NCBI RefSeq assembly: GCF_004403465.1
Contig: NZ_SOGQ01000019.1
Location: forward strand, 62,001 to 126,000
DNA: 64,000 bases
Source: Cryobacterium sinapicolor
GTDB lineage: Bacteria > Actinomycetota > Actinomycetes > Actinomycetales > Microbacteriaceae
Direction of reading: 5' to 3'
How positions within the stretch are numbered: position 1 is the first letter of the stretch; each line of letters starts with the position of its first letter. The position numbers were made by a program, and so were the translations under genes. The notes under the pieces were generated by a model. That model ran no database searches. It saw only the letters and a list, made by a program, of their open reading frames with translations, and had not been told where the DNA came from. Below are positions 57,464 to 64,000 of this stretch, piece by piece.

Positions 57464-58582
57464 CTACTTGCCCAAGTTCTGCACCACGAACTCGATGGAC
57501 CGCACGAGCTGTCGCACGTCAGTGGGTTCAATCGCGGTGAAGGTGGCGACCCGCAACTGGTTGCGGCCGAGCTTGCGGTAGGGCTCGGTGTCGGAGATCC
57601 CGTTGGTGCGCAGGATCGCTGCGATCGCTGCGGCATCGATCGCGTCGTCGAAGTCGATCGTTGCGACCACCTGTGAGCGGTGCTCCGGGTTGGCGACATA
57701 TGGCGTCGCGTAGGACACGCTCTCGGCCCAGTCGTAGAGAACGGATGACGATTCGAGGGTGCGCGTGGACGCCCACGCCAGGCCGCCGTTCCCGTTGATC
57801 CAGTCGAGCTGGTTCTCGATTAGAAGGAGTGTGGCCACGGCCGGCGTGTTCAGGGTCTGATTGAGGCGCGAGTTGTCGATCGCATTCTTCAGGCTGAGGA
57901 ACTCGGGGATGTAGCGGCCGCTCGCGGCGATCTGCTCGACGCGCTCGATCGCGGCGGGGGAGAAGAGGGCCATCCACAGCCCGCCGTCGGAGGCGAGGTT
58001 CTTCTGCGGGGCGAAGTAGTAGACATCCGCCTGGTCGGCCTCGTAGTCGATGCCGGCCGCCGCGCTCGTGGCGTCGATCACGGTCAGGGCTCCGGGGTCG
58101 GCGACCACGCGGGTGACCGGCGCCATGACTCCGGTCGAGGTCTCGTTCTGGGGCCAGGCGTAGACGTCGACACCCTCGGTCGCCACGAACTCGCTGCGCG
58201 AGCCGGCCTGGGCCGCTATCACATCGGGCGCTTCGAGGAAAGGGGCGGCCGCGGCCGCGGCGAACTTGCCGCCGAACTCGCCGAAGACGAGATTCTGACT
58301 GCGGCGGAGGATAAGGGAGAACGCGGCGGCGTCCCAGAACGCGGTGGACCCGCCATTGCCGATAATGACTTCATAACCGTCAGGGGCGCGGAGGAGGTCC
58401 GCGAGACCGGTGCGCACGCGCCCGACCAAATTCTTAACGGGTGCCTGACGATGGGAAGTACCCATCACGCTCACACCGAACTTCATTAGGTGTTCGAGCT
58501 GTTCCGTTCGGACCTTGGACGGGCCGCAGCCGAATCGTCCATCATCGGGCAGAAGTTCCGTGGGAATTATGAGGTTCGACAT
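57464..58582 (-). CDS. serC: Phosphoserine aminotransferase
   Basis: The 372-residue PLP enzyme of serine synthesis has the actinobacterial SerC form: DGRFGCGPSKVRTEQLEHL, GTSHRQAPVKNLVGRVR, GNGGSTAFWDAAAF, and the PLP lysine in YYFAPQKNLASDGGLW. Length is right for this group. It is the first gene of a minus-strand pair with DUF2530. Confidence 0.96.
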   Translation of the reverse strand: MSNLIIPTELLPDDGRFGCGPSKVRTEQLEHLMKFGVSVMGTSHRQAPVKNLVGRVRTGLADLLRAPDGYEVIIGNGGSTAFWDAAAFSLILRRSQNLVFGEFGGKFAAAAAAPFLEAPDVIAAQAGSRSEFVATEGVDVYAWPQNETSTGVMAPVTRVVADPGALTVIDATSAAAGIDYEADQADVYYFAPQKNLASDGGLWMALFSPAAIERVEQIAASGRYIPEFLSLKNAIDNSRLNQTLNTPAVATLLLIENQLDWINGNGGLAWASTRTLESSSVLYDWAESVSYATPYVANPEHRSQVVATIDFDDAIDAAAIAAILRTNGISDTEPYRKLGRNQLRVATFTAIEPTDVRQLVRSIEFVVQNLGK

Positions 58583-58655
58583 AGGGCGATTCTAATGGCC
58601 GCCCTGGCGGCGATAAGGTTGAGCAGAACGTACCGAGTCGAGAGGAAAGCTGGTC

Positions 58656-59363
58656 ATGACGGATCTGATCGACACCACCGAAATGTACCTCCGCACGATT
58701 CTCGACCTCGAAGAGGAGAACATCGTTCCCCTGCGGGCGCGCATCTCCGAGCGCCTCGGGCACTCCGGTCCGACCGTGTCGCAGACCGTGGCCCGGATGG
58801 AACGGGACGGCCTGGTGGTCGTCTCGGGTGACCGTCACCTCGAGCTCACCGTTGACGGGCGCAGCAAGGCCGTGCACGTGATGCGGAAGCATCGCCTGGC
58901 GGAACGACTGCTGAGCGATGTCATCGGTCTCGAGTGGGAATTCGTGCACGACGAAGCATGCCGGTGGGAGCATGTGATGAGCGAGCGGGTCGAGCGCAAA
59001 ATCCTGGAGATGCTCGGCCATCCGACCGAGTCGCCGTATGGCAACCCGATTCCAGGACTCGATGAGCTGGGCGATTCGCCGGCCGTCGCTTTCATGTCCG
59101 GGGTGACGAGCCTCGTCGATCTGGTCGCCGCGTCCGCGGGTCCGGTCACCGCCGTGGTGCGGCGTCTGGGCGAACCCGTGCAGGTCGACCCCGAACTTCT
59201 GGCCCAGCTGAAGAACTCTGGTGTGCTCCCCGGCAACTCGGGGGTTTTCTCCGCCGTGGGTTCCTATGTGCTCGTGCAGGTGCCGGGGTTCGAGGGCGGT
59301 CTCGAACTGCCCAACGAGGTCGCCGGCCACATCTTCGTCGCCACGCCGCTCTCCGCCGCGTAG
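58656..59363 (+). CDS. DtxR/IdeR-type iron-dependent repressor
   Basis: A 235-residue regulator with an N-terminal winged helix (TTEMYLRTILDLEEENIVPL, GPTVSQTVARMERDGLV), the metal-binding and dimerisation domain, and a C-terminal SH3-like domain (from about residue 150). Metal ligands occupy the DtxR positions: Met10, Cys102, Glu105, His106 in one site and His79, Glu83, His98 in the other. It should repress iron uptake when ferrous iron is abundant. No partner gene is nearby. Confidence 0.93.
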   Translation: MTDLIDTTEMYLRTILDLEEENIVPLRARISERLGHSGPTVSQTVARMERDGLVVVSGDRHLELTVDGRSKAVHVMRKHRLAERLLSDVIGLEWEFVHDEACRWEHVMSERVERKILEMLGHPTESPYGNPIPGLDELGDSPAVAFMSGVTSLVDLVAASAGPVTAVVRRLGEPVQVDPELLAQLKNSGVLPGNSGVFSAVGSYVLVQVPGFEGGLELPNEVAGHIFVATPLSAA

Positions 59364-59419
59364 CCGCCCTCCCGGCACGGCTCAGCCGTCGAAATTCGAC
59401 CCTCGACACCGGATATTTT

Positions 59420-59435
59420 GTTACCAATCTGTTAG
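59420..59435 (+). promoter_or_regulatory. MtrA-like box upstream of the NlpC/P60 gene
   Basis: GTTAC-CAATCT-GTTAG is close to the GTNAC-N6-GTNAC motif of the actinobacterial MtrA regulator. A further pair GTCAC-GTAAC lies at 59470-59479. They are about 150-200 bp before the gene. Confidence 0.45.
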
Positions 59436-59627
59436 AAAAGTCGGTCTTCAGCGTGACAAGTAGTTGAACGTCACGTAACTTGGAGGCGTCCACAGGTCAA
59501 ATTCCGGCCGACGGACACGGATCAAGACGCCTTTCTTTCCCGTCTCTTGCTTCGTTCCTCACACACGCGATGAGCGCAGTGGACGGGGCAACTACCTAGT
59601 GTTGTCGAGGCGCCGGAGGTAATTACT

Positions 59628-60491
59628 TTGGCCGAATTAGGTAAGAAACTGTTCCGTCGAGCCCCGAACTCGACATCCATCAGCACCGCTTCCAGAACCA
59701 ACGATCACGAACATACTGAGCTCAGCCACTATCGAGCCGCCCGTGCTCGTCCCACCCCGAGGTCACGCCGCCGCGGCGCCGTGGCGAACATCGTCTTCAT
59801 GACACTCGCCGGCGGCCTCGTCGCGACCATGGCCATTCCGGCCTATGCGTTCGCTCCGACGGAGGATGAGTACGCGTCCACGGCCTCGAACGAGCTGACC
59901 GAGTCGGGTGCGCAGACCGTGGAGGTCGCTGCCGCGGCCGATACCGTCAGCGTCTCGCGCGACGGGTTCACGGCCACCACTCCTGAGGAGCTGGCCGCGG
60001 CAGCGGCGGCCGCCGCTGCCGCGGTTGCCTCGGCCGAGGCGGCCGCCGCCGAGGAGCGCCGCCAGGAGGCCGCGGCGGCGATGACCTCCTACGCCGCGTC
60101 GTATTCCGGTCCGTCGTCGGCCGACTACCTGGCGGCACCAGCCCACTCGAGTTTCGACCTGGCATCCGTCTACGGCGTCGCCTCGGGTTACCAGGGTGTT
60201 CCGTATGTCTACGGCGGGGCCACCCCGGCCGGCTTCGACTGCTCCGGGTTCGTCATGTACGTCTACGCGCAGTTCGGCATCTCGCTGCCGCACTCGTCAA
60301 CCGGGCAGGGCGCGGCCGGCACCCGCATCCCCGAATCGGAGGCTCAGCCGGGCGACCTCGTCATCATGGACGGCCACGACGGGTTCTACGCCGGCAACGG
60401 CAACATCCTGCATGCGCCGTACGAGGGGGCGTCCGTGCGCGTGCAGCCGATTTGGACCAGCTCGTACTACATCGTGCGGATCGGCGGCTGA
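59628..60491 (+). CDS. Exported NlpC/P60 peptidoglycan hydrolase
   Basis: The 287-residue protein begins with TTG at 59628, GGAGG being 8 bp upstream. It has a long basic cytosolic n-region (about 50 residues), a hydrophobic signal helix (VANIVFMTLAGGLVATMAIP) and a PAYAFAP cleavage region. A shared motif VSRDGFTATTPEEL, an Ala/Glu-rich linker and an NlpC/P60 endopeptidase domain follow, with Cys in FDCSGFV, His in GHDGFYAGNG and a third polar residue in ILHAP. It probably cleaves stem-peptide bonds during growth or division. Confidence 0.93.
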   Translation: MAELGKKLFRRAPNSTSISTASRTNDHEHTELSHYRAARARPTPRSRRRGAVANIVFMTLAGGLVATMAIPAYAFAPTEDEYASTASNELTESGAQTVEVAAAADTVSVSRDGFTATTPEELAAAAAAAAAAVASAEAAAAEERRQEAAAAMTSYAASYSGPSSADYLAAPAHSSFDLASVYGVASGYQGVPYVYGGATPAGFDCSGFVMYVYAQFGISLPHSSTGQGAAGTRIPESEAQPGDLVIMDGHDGFYAGNGNILHAPYEGASVRVQPIWTSSYYIVRIGG

Positions 60492-60589
60492 GCCCGACCG
60501 ATCCCCAGATGAATGTTTCGTAACACCTAGCACATTCGGCGTCCCGCTCTTAGCAGGGGCGCCGAATGTGGGTTAACCTATAGCTCTGA

Positions 60590-60757
60590 TGTTCTGTGAG
60601 TCTTCGGGAGAGCCCATGCGCGAGCGGCGCACGATCCACACCATGGATGTGCGCTGCCGCTCCGCGTTGGGGCAGAGCAGTCGAGCAAACCTGAGTTGCG
60701 CGTGTCTGGGACACGGTGTGACCGGTAGGGCGTTGTCATTGTGACGGCGCTCTTTTT
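60590..60757 (+). ncRNA. Candidate structured small RNA or leader before the HNH gene
   Basis: A 346-bp gap separates two genes. It holds a long hairpin (60619-60666: CGC-GAGCGGC-GCAC-ATCCA stem with small bulges and loop CACCA), a perfect 6-bp hairpin CGTGTC-TGG-GACACG (60701-60715), and an intrinsic terminator (60728-60738 with 60742-60752, three G-U pairs, then TTTTT). A -10-like TATAGC is at 60579-60584. This suggests a transcript of about 170 nt, ending 80 bp before the HNH start. I do not recognise it as a known family. Confidence 0.5.
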
Positions 60758-60837
60758 GTTTGCCTGTTCGCTCCTTCTTGCCGATTGTCGTAGTTCGAAT
60801 GGCTGGAAGCCGTCCAGCCCTTTTCGAAAGGGAACGC

Positions 60838-61335
60838 ATGCGCACACTGGTCCTCAATGCGGGATATGAGCCCCTCGCCGTGGTGTCTTTCAAACGAGCA
60901 CTCGTGCTGGTGATGAATCACAAGGCAACGATCGTGCAGTCCGACCAGGGGCATCCGATCTACGCCGCCTCCGGTTCCTGGGAACGGCCGAGCGTCATCC
61001 TGCTCACGCGCTATGTGCGCATCCCGCGGTCCCGGGCCGTGCCGGTCAGCCGGCGGGGCGTGCTGCGTCGGGACGAGCACCGCTGCGGGTACTGCGGCAA
61101 GACGGCCAGCACGATCGACCACGTGCAGCCTCGGTCGCGAGGAGGGCGGGACACCTGGGACAACCTCGTGGCCTGCTGCCTGCGCTGCAACAACCTCAAG
61201 AGCGACCGCACGCCGGCCGAGATGGGCTGGAAACTCCTGTTCCACCCAGGGTTGCCGGTCGGTACGACCTGGGTGGTGCGCGGCGCCGAGCGACCGCTGC
61301 CGCAGTGGGACGAGTTCCTGGCTCCCGCGGCCTGA
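60838..61335 (+). CDS. HNH endonuclease family protein
   Basis: The 165-residue protein has an N-terminal segment (MRTLVLNAGYEPLAVVSFKR, ALVLVMNHKATIV) and a C-terminal HNH/zinc domain: CGYCGK zinc knuckle, the HNH core TIDHVQPRSRGGRDTWDNLV and the second zinc pair CCLRCNNLK. This protein is widespread in actinobacteria and is not a mobile IscB-type nuclease, having no RuvC domain. Target unknown. GAAAGGG precedes ATG 60838. Confidence 0.92.
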   Translation: MRTLVLNAGYEPLAVVSFKRALVLVMNHKATIVQSDQGHPIYAASGSWERPSVILLTRYVRIPRSRAVPVSRRGVLRRDEHRCGYCGKTASTIDHVQPRSRGGRDTWDNLVACCLRCNNLKSDRTPAEMGWKLLFHPGLPVGTTWVVRGAERPLPQWDEFLAPAA

Positions 61336-61344
61336 GTGAGAAAT

Positions 61345-61360
61345 ATAACGGAGATGTAAC
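61345..61360 (+). promoter_or_regulatory. MtrA-like box upstream of the CHAP gene
   Basis: ATAAC-GGAGAT-GTAAC fits the GTNAC-N6-GTNAC pattern with one change, 83 bp before the start of the CHAP-domain gene. Confidence 0.5.
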
Positions 61361-61442
61361 GCCAGAAAGTGACTTACTGGTCGCCGTCGCCTAAGATTGA
61401 AGGGCGCCGAACCCCGATCTTGGTGCGTTAGAGGATCATCTT

Positions 61443-62465
61443 TTGCCCCAATCCGGCCCACCCGGCACTTCTGGTTCGCCAGAGGCCCCGAATTCGGTTC
61501 CCACGCGCCGCGAACTGCGTGCGCAGCGCGAGGCGGCAGAGAACCCAGTCGACGTCACCGTGAACATTCCGGTGGGCGTGAACGCGTCGGCTGCCGTGCC
61601 CGTTCCGGTGGCGATTGTAGAAACTCCGATGTCGGATTCCGACCTGGCCTCCATCGTGACCCGGAGCAACCGGCTCAATCCGGTCGCGCCGCCGCGAGCG
61701 GTTCCGGCAGTCAGCCGCCCGGTGCCTCGGTCGCGCCGCCGGCGCCCGTTGAAGATCGCCGTAACCCTGCTGGCCATCCCCGGACTGTTCCTCACCGCCG
61801 GACTTCCGGCCTATGCGTTCGCCCCCGGCGCGGACGACACCGTCACCGCGACCGCGCGGGAAGTCGATGCGCAGGGTGTCACGGTGGCCAATGGCGCCGC
61901 AGCCATCACCGTGGCCCGCGACGGCTTCTCGGCGACCACCAGCGAGGAACTCGCCGAGCGGGATGCCGAGGCCAAGCGCGTGCTGGCTGCTCAGCAGTCC
62001 GCTGAGGCTGCTCGTTCGGCCGCATCGGACTTCGCCGTCTACAGCGTGCGCGCCAAGGGCGACGACTATCCCTGGTACGACCGCGCCACCGACACCCAGG
62101 GTGGCGGGCTGTCTCCGCTCGGCTACTATTACCGCGAATGTGTCGACTTCGTGGCGTGGCGGCTCAACCGCGACGCCGGCTCCACCGGCTCCCCGTGGAC
62201 CTGGACCTGGAGCAAGCTCACCCCCGGCGGCGGCAACGCGAGCGCTTGGGCCAGCGCCTGGGCCGATCACGGCTGGGCCACCGGCGACACTCCCGTCGTC
62301 GGCGCCGTCGCCTGGTTCAATTACAACCACGTGGCCTATGTGCAGTCGGTCAACAGCGACGGTTCGGTCATCCTCGAGGAATACAACTGGAACAGCAGCC
62401 ACGCCTACCACACGCGCACCGTGTCGGCCAGTGAGGTTCCACTCTTCTTGTACCCGCCGGCGTAG
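61443..62465 (+). CDS. Exported CHAP-domain peptidoglycan amidase/endopeptidase
   Basis: The 340-residue protein starts at TTG 61443 with AGAGGA upstream. It has a cytosolic n-region of about 100 residues, a signal helix (IAVTLLAIPGLFLTAGLPAY) and the AYAFAPG cleavage region. The module VARDGFSATTSEEL resembles the other hydrolase, and a C-terminal CHAP domain carries Cys in RECVDFVAWRLN and His in YNHVAYVQSV. It should cut peptidoglycan stem peptides or the amide bond. Confidence 0.92.
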   Translation: MPQSGPPGTSGSPEAPNSVPTRRELRAQREAAENPVDVTVNIPVGVNASAAVPVPVAIVETPMSDSDLASIVTRSNRLNPVAPPRAVPAVSRPVPRSRRRRPLKIAVTLLAIPGLFLTAGLPAYAFAPGADDTVTATAREVDAQGVTVANGAAAITVARDGFSATTSEELAERDAEAKRVLAAQQSAEAARSAASDFAVYSVRAKGDDYPWYDRATDTQGGGLSPLGYYYRECVDFVAWRLNRDAGSTGSPWTWTWSKLTPGGGNASAWASAWADHGWATGDTPVVGAVAWFNYNHVAYVQSVNSDGSVILEEYNWNSSHAYHTRTVSASEVPLFLYPPA

Positions 62466-62615
62466 TCCCGTTCGGGTTCGCTCGGGGCGGGCGTCGCGGC
62501 GCACCCTGTGACAGGGGCGCACGTGCAAGAACGTGCGCAGCGCTCTGTAGCGTACGCCGGAAGAAGGCGGGATGCGCTGCGGTGTCGACGAGCAACCGCT
62601 AAACTCGTGGGGCCA

Positions 62616-62690
62616 GCCTCTGTAGCTCAACGGAAGAGCAGTTCCGTCCTAAGGAAACGGTTGGGGGTTCGAATCCCTCCAGGGGCACCA
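62616..62690 (+). tRNA. tRNA-Arg (anticodon CCT)
   Basis: Cloverleaf: acceptor GCCTCTG/CAGGGGC, D arm GCTC-...-GAGC, anticodon loop GTCCTAA with anticodon CCT, T arm GGGGG-TTCGAAT-CCCTC. The 3-prime CCA is encoded at 62688-62690. CCT reads the rare AGG arginine codon. Confidence 0.94.
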
Positions 62691-62693
62691 CGA

Positions 62694-62716
62694 GTCAGCT
62701 GCCGATGGCGGCTGAC
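62694..62716 (+). terminator. Hairpin after tRNA-Arg
   Basis: GTCAGCTGCC (62694-62703) pairs with GGCGGCTGAC (62707-62716), one G-U pair, loop GAT. No T-run follows; probably a terminator or processing hairpin. Confidence 0.45.
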
Positions 62717-62950
62717 CACCGCCTCGCCCTATCGTCGACATGTTGTTCGACGTGTTCTCCCGGGGCGACCGGCGTACCTACTTTAAGACGGGAAATTTCG
62801 CTTTTCGTCACGGAATCCGTGGGACTGGCGTGATCTGCTCGGTCGGCTTGAATTCCGTTCCGGAGTGAATGAAACTGATCGGATTCACTCAGCGGCGCCG
62901 CAATAGCTGCGCGCGCGAATTGACCGCTGGCGAAGCCGAGGAGAGCACCC
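62717..62950. other. Gap with no recognised gene
   Basis: The 234 bp between the tRNA hairpin and the YihY gene contain no convincing reading frame. It should hold the promoter of the next gene. Confidence 0.6.
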
Positions 62951-64000
62951 ATGTTCACAAACCGCACGCGCGAAAAGAGCGAGCGGGCACCGGCGCCCGA
63001 CGACGCCCGCAAACCCGATTCGCTGGGCGAGATCGCCAAGCCGTCCTGGAAGTATGTGCTGCGCAAGACCCTGCGGGAGTTCACGGCCGATCAGTGCCCC
63101 GACCTCGCTGCTGCCCTCACCTACTACGCCGTGCTGTCGATCTTCCCCGCACTGATCGCCCTCGTCTCGCTCCTGGGAGTGTTCGGTCAGGGGGAGAACT
63201 CGACGAATGCGATCCTCTCACTCGTCGACGAGATAGCTCCGGGCGGCACGGTCGACACCCTGCGCGGCCCGATCGAGCAGTTCAGCTCGTCGGAGGCCGC
63301 GGGCGTCGCCCTCGTAGCGGGCATCCTGCTGGCACTGTGGTCGGCATCCGGGTATGTGGGCGCGTTCAGCCGGGCCATGAACCGCATTTACGAGATTGAC
63401 GAGGGCCGGCCGTTCTGGAAGCTGCGCCCGATGCAGCTAGGCGTGACCGTGGTGTGCATTCTGCTCATCCTGGTGGCGCTCGTCGTTCTGATCGTGTCGG
63501 GTCCGGTCACCGACGCGCTCGGCAGCGCACTCGGGTTGGGGCCGGTGGTGCAGCTCGTCTGGTCCGTCATCAAGTGGCCCATCCTGGCGGTAGCCGCCGT
63601 ACTGATCATCGCCATCCTGTATTACGCGACCCCCAACGCTCAGCAGCCCAAGTTCCGCTGGGTCAGCCTGGGCGCCCTACTCGCGCTTCTCGCCCTGGTG
63701 ATCTCCTCGGTCCTGTTCGGCCTCTACGTCACCAATTTCTCCAGCTACGACCGCACGTATGGTTCCTTGGCCGGCATCGTGGTGTTCCTGCTGTGGCTGT
63801 GGATAGCCAACCTCGCCCTGCTTCTCGGCGCCGAATTCGATGCCGAGCTGGAACGGGGCCGTCAGCTGCAGGCGGGCATCGTCGCCGAAGAGGAGCTTCA
63901 GCTGCCGCCGCGGGACACCCGCAAGAGCGACAAGGCCGCCGTTAAGGACCGTGAGGACGTCACGCTCGGCCGACGTTTGCGGCTGAGCAGACGAACGCGT
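62951..64000 (+). CDS. YihY/BrkB family membrane protein (3-prime end outside window)
   Basis: At least 350 residues are encoded and the frame is still open at the window end. The family pattern is clear: polar N-terminus, CPDLAAALTYYAVLSIFPAL, then ALVAGILLALWSASGYVGAF, RAMNRIYEIDEGRPFWKLRP and several further helices (about six in all), ending in a charged cytosolic tail. Role in the family is not settled; it was once mis-taken for RNase BN. The ATG at 62951 starts the polar N-terminus. Confidence 0.92.
   Translation, partial: MFTNRTREKSERAPAPDDARKPDSLGEIAKPSWKYVLRKTLREFTADQCPDLAAALTYYAVLSIFPALIALVSLLGVFGQGENSTNAILSLVDEIAPGGTVDTLRGPIEQFSSSEAAGVALVAGILLALWSASGYVGAFSRAMNRIYEIDEGRPFWKLRPMQLGVTVVCILLILVALVVLIVSGPVTDALGSALGLGPVVQLVWSVIKWPILAVAAVLIIAILYYATPNAQQPKFRWVSLGALLALLALVISSVLFGLYVTNFSSYDRTYGSLAGIVVFLLWLWIANLALLLGAEFDAELERGRQLQAGIVAEEELQLPPRDTRKSDKAAVKDREDVTLGRRLRLSRRTR

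Noticed and set aside
59364-59627. c-di-AMP (ydaO) riboswitch before the NlpC/P60 gene
   Set aside because: I looked for the conserved blocks of that class and do not see them.
60590-61335. HEARO/IscB-type nuclease with guide RNA
   Set aside because: The HNH protein has only 165 residues, no RuvC domain, and belongs to a chromosomal actinobacterial family; the RNA candidate ends in its own terminator.

Overview
The window is a contiguous stretch of high-GC actinobacterial chromosome. Mycothiol synthase, a GlnR-type orphan regulator, SigK/RskA, CarD, RegX3, WXG100, XPB helicase and DUF3027/DUF3048/DUF3263/DUF4032 proteins together point to Actinomycetota. Gene content and protein style suggest Microbacteriaceae, perhaps Cryobacterium or a relative; the genus is inference. 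Coding density is high. I see no prophage, insertion sequence, CRISPR array, rRNA or origin.

Layout. 1-5.3 kb: end of a gamma-carbonic-anhydrase-like gene, a YbaK deacylase, a hairpin plus 15-bp tandem array, then a galactose locus (galT-galK facing a DeoR repressor and an aldose 1-epimerase). 5.3-10.7 kb: amine-use locus with an APC permease, AraC and TetR regulators and a copper amine oxidase whose TPQ, base and copper ligands fall at residues 382, 298 and 431/433/592. 10.7-17.7 kb: DUF445 protein, a decayed SGNH-GAF gene, hexapeptide protein, tRNA-Lys, sigK-rskA behind a structured leader, and a PabC-like lyase. 17.8-33 kb: phosphate and central genes: pstSCAB, mutT1-ppk, mshD, glnR-like, nitrobindin, ygfZ, gpmA, phoU, senX3-regX3, with PHO-box-like repeats before pstS and between phoU and senX3. 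33-41.8 kb: carD-ispDF-cysS-rlmB block, DUF4032, an MsmK/UgpC-type ATPase and a DsbA-like protein. 41.8-47.6 kb: tRNA-Thr, nitroreductase, msrB, DUF3263, LytR_C protein, cold shock protein, DUF3048 lipoprotein, and groEL behind a double CIRCE. 47.6-58.6 kb: WXG100 protein, a two-component system, a FolP2-like plus RibD-like pair, XPB and its helicase-associated partner, a cold-shock-domain protein, DUF3027 with 38 Asp in a row, DUF2530 and serC. 58.6-64 kb: DtxR/IdeR regulator, two exported peptidoglycan hydrolases with a common N-terminal module and MtrA-like boxes, a candidate small RNA, an HNH endonuclease, tRNA-Arg and a YihY/BrkB membrane protein cut by the window end.

The genes form a few functional sets. 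Galactose enters the Leloir pathway through galM/galK/galT. Amines are imported and oxidised under two local regulators. SenX3-RegX3 with PhoU probably controls pstSCAB, and perhaps ppk, linking phosphate uptake to polyphosphate. The most unusual non-coding material is a family of about 85-bp palindromic elements present twice in opposite orientation between convergent genes, short-period tandem arrays at other convergent junctions, and two structured RNA candidates (before sigK and before the HNH gene). I found no clearly new multi-gene system; these non-coding signals and the poly-Asp/antisense overlap are the best leads.
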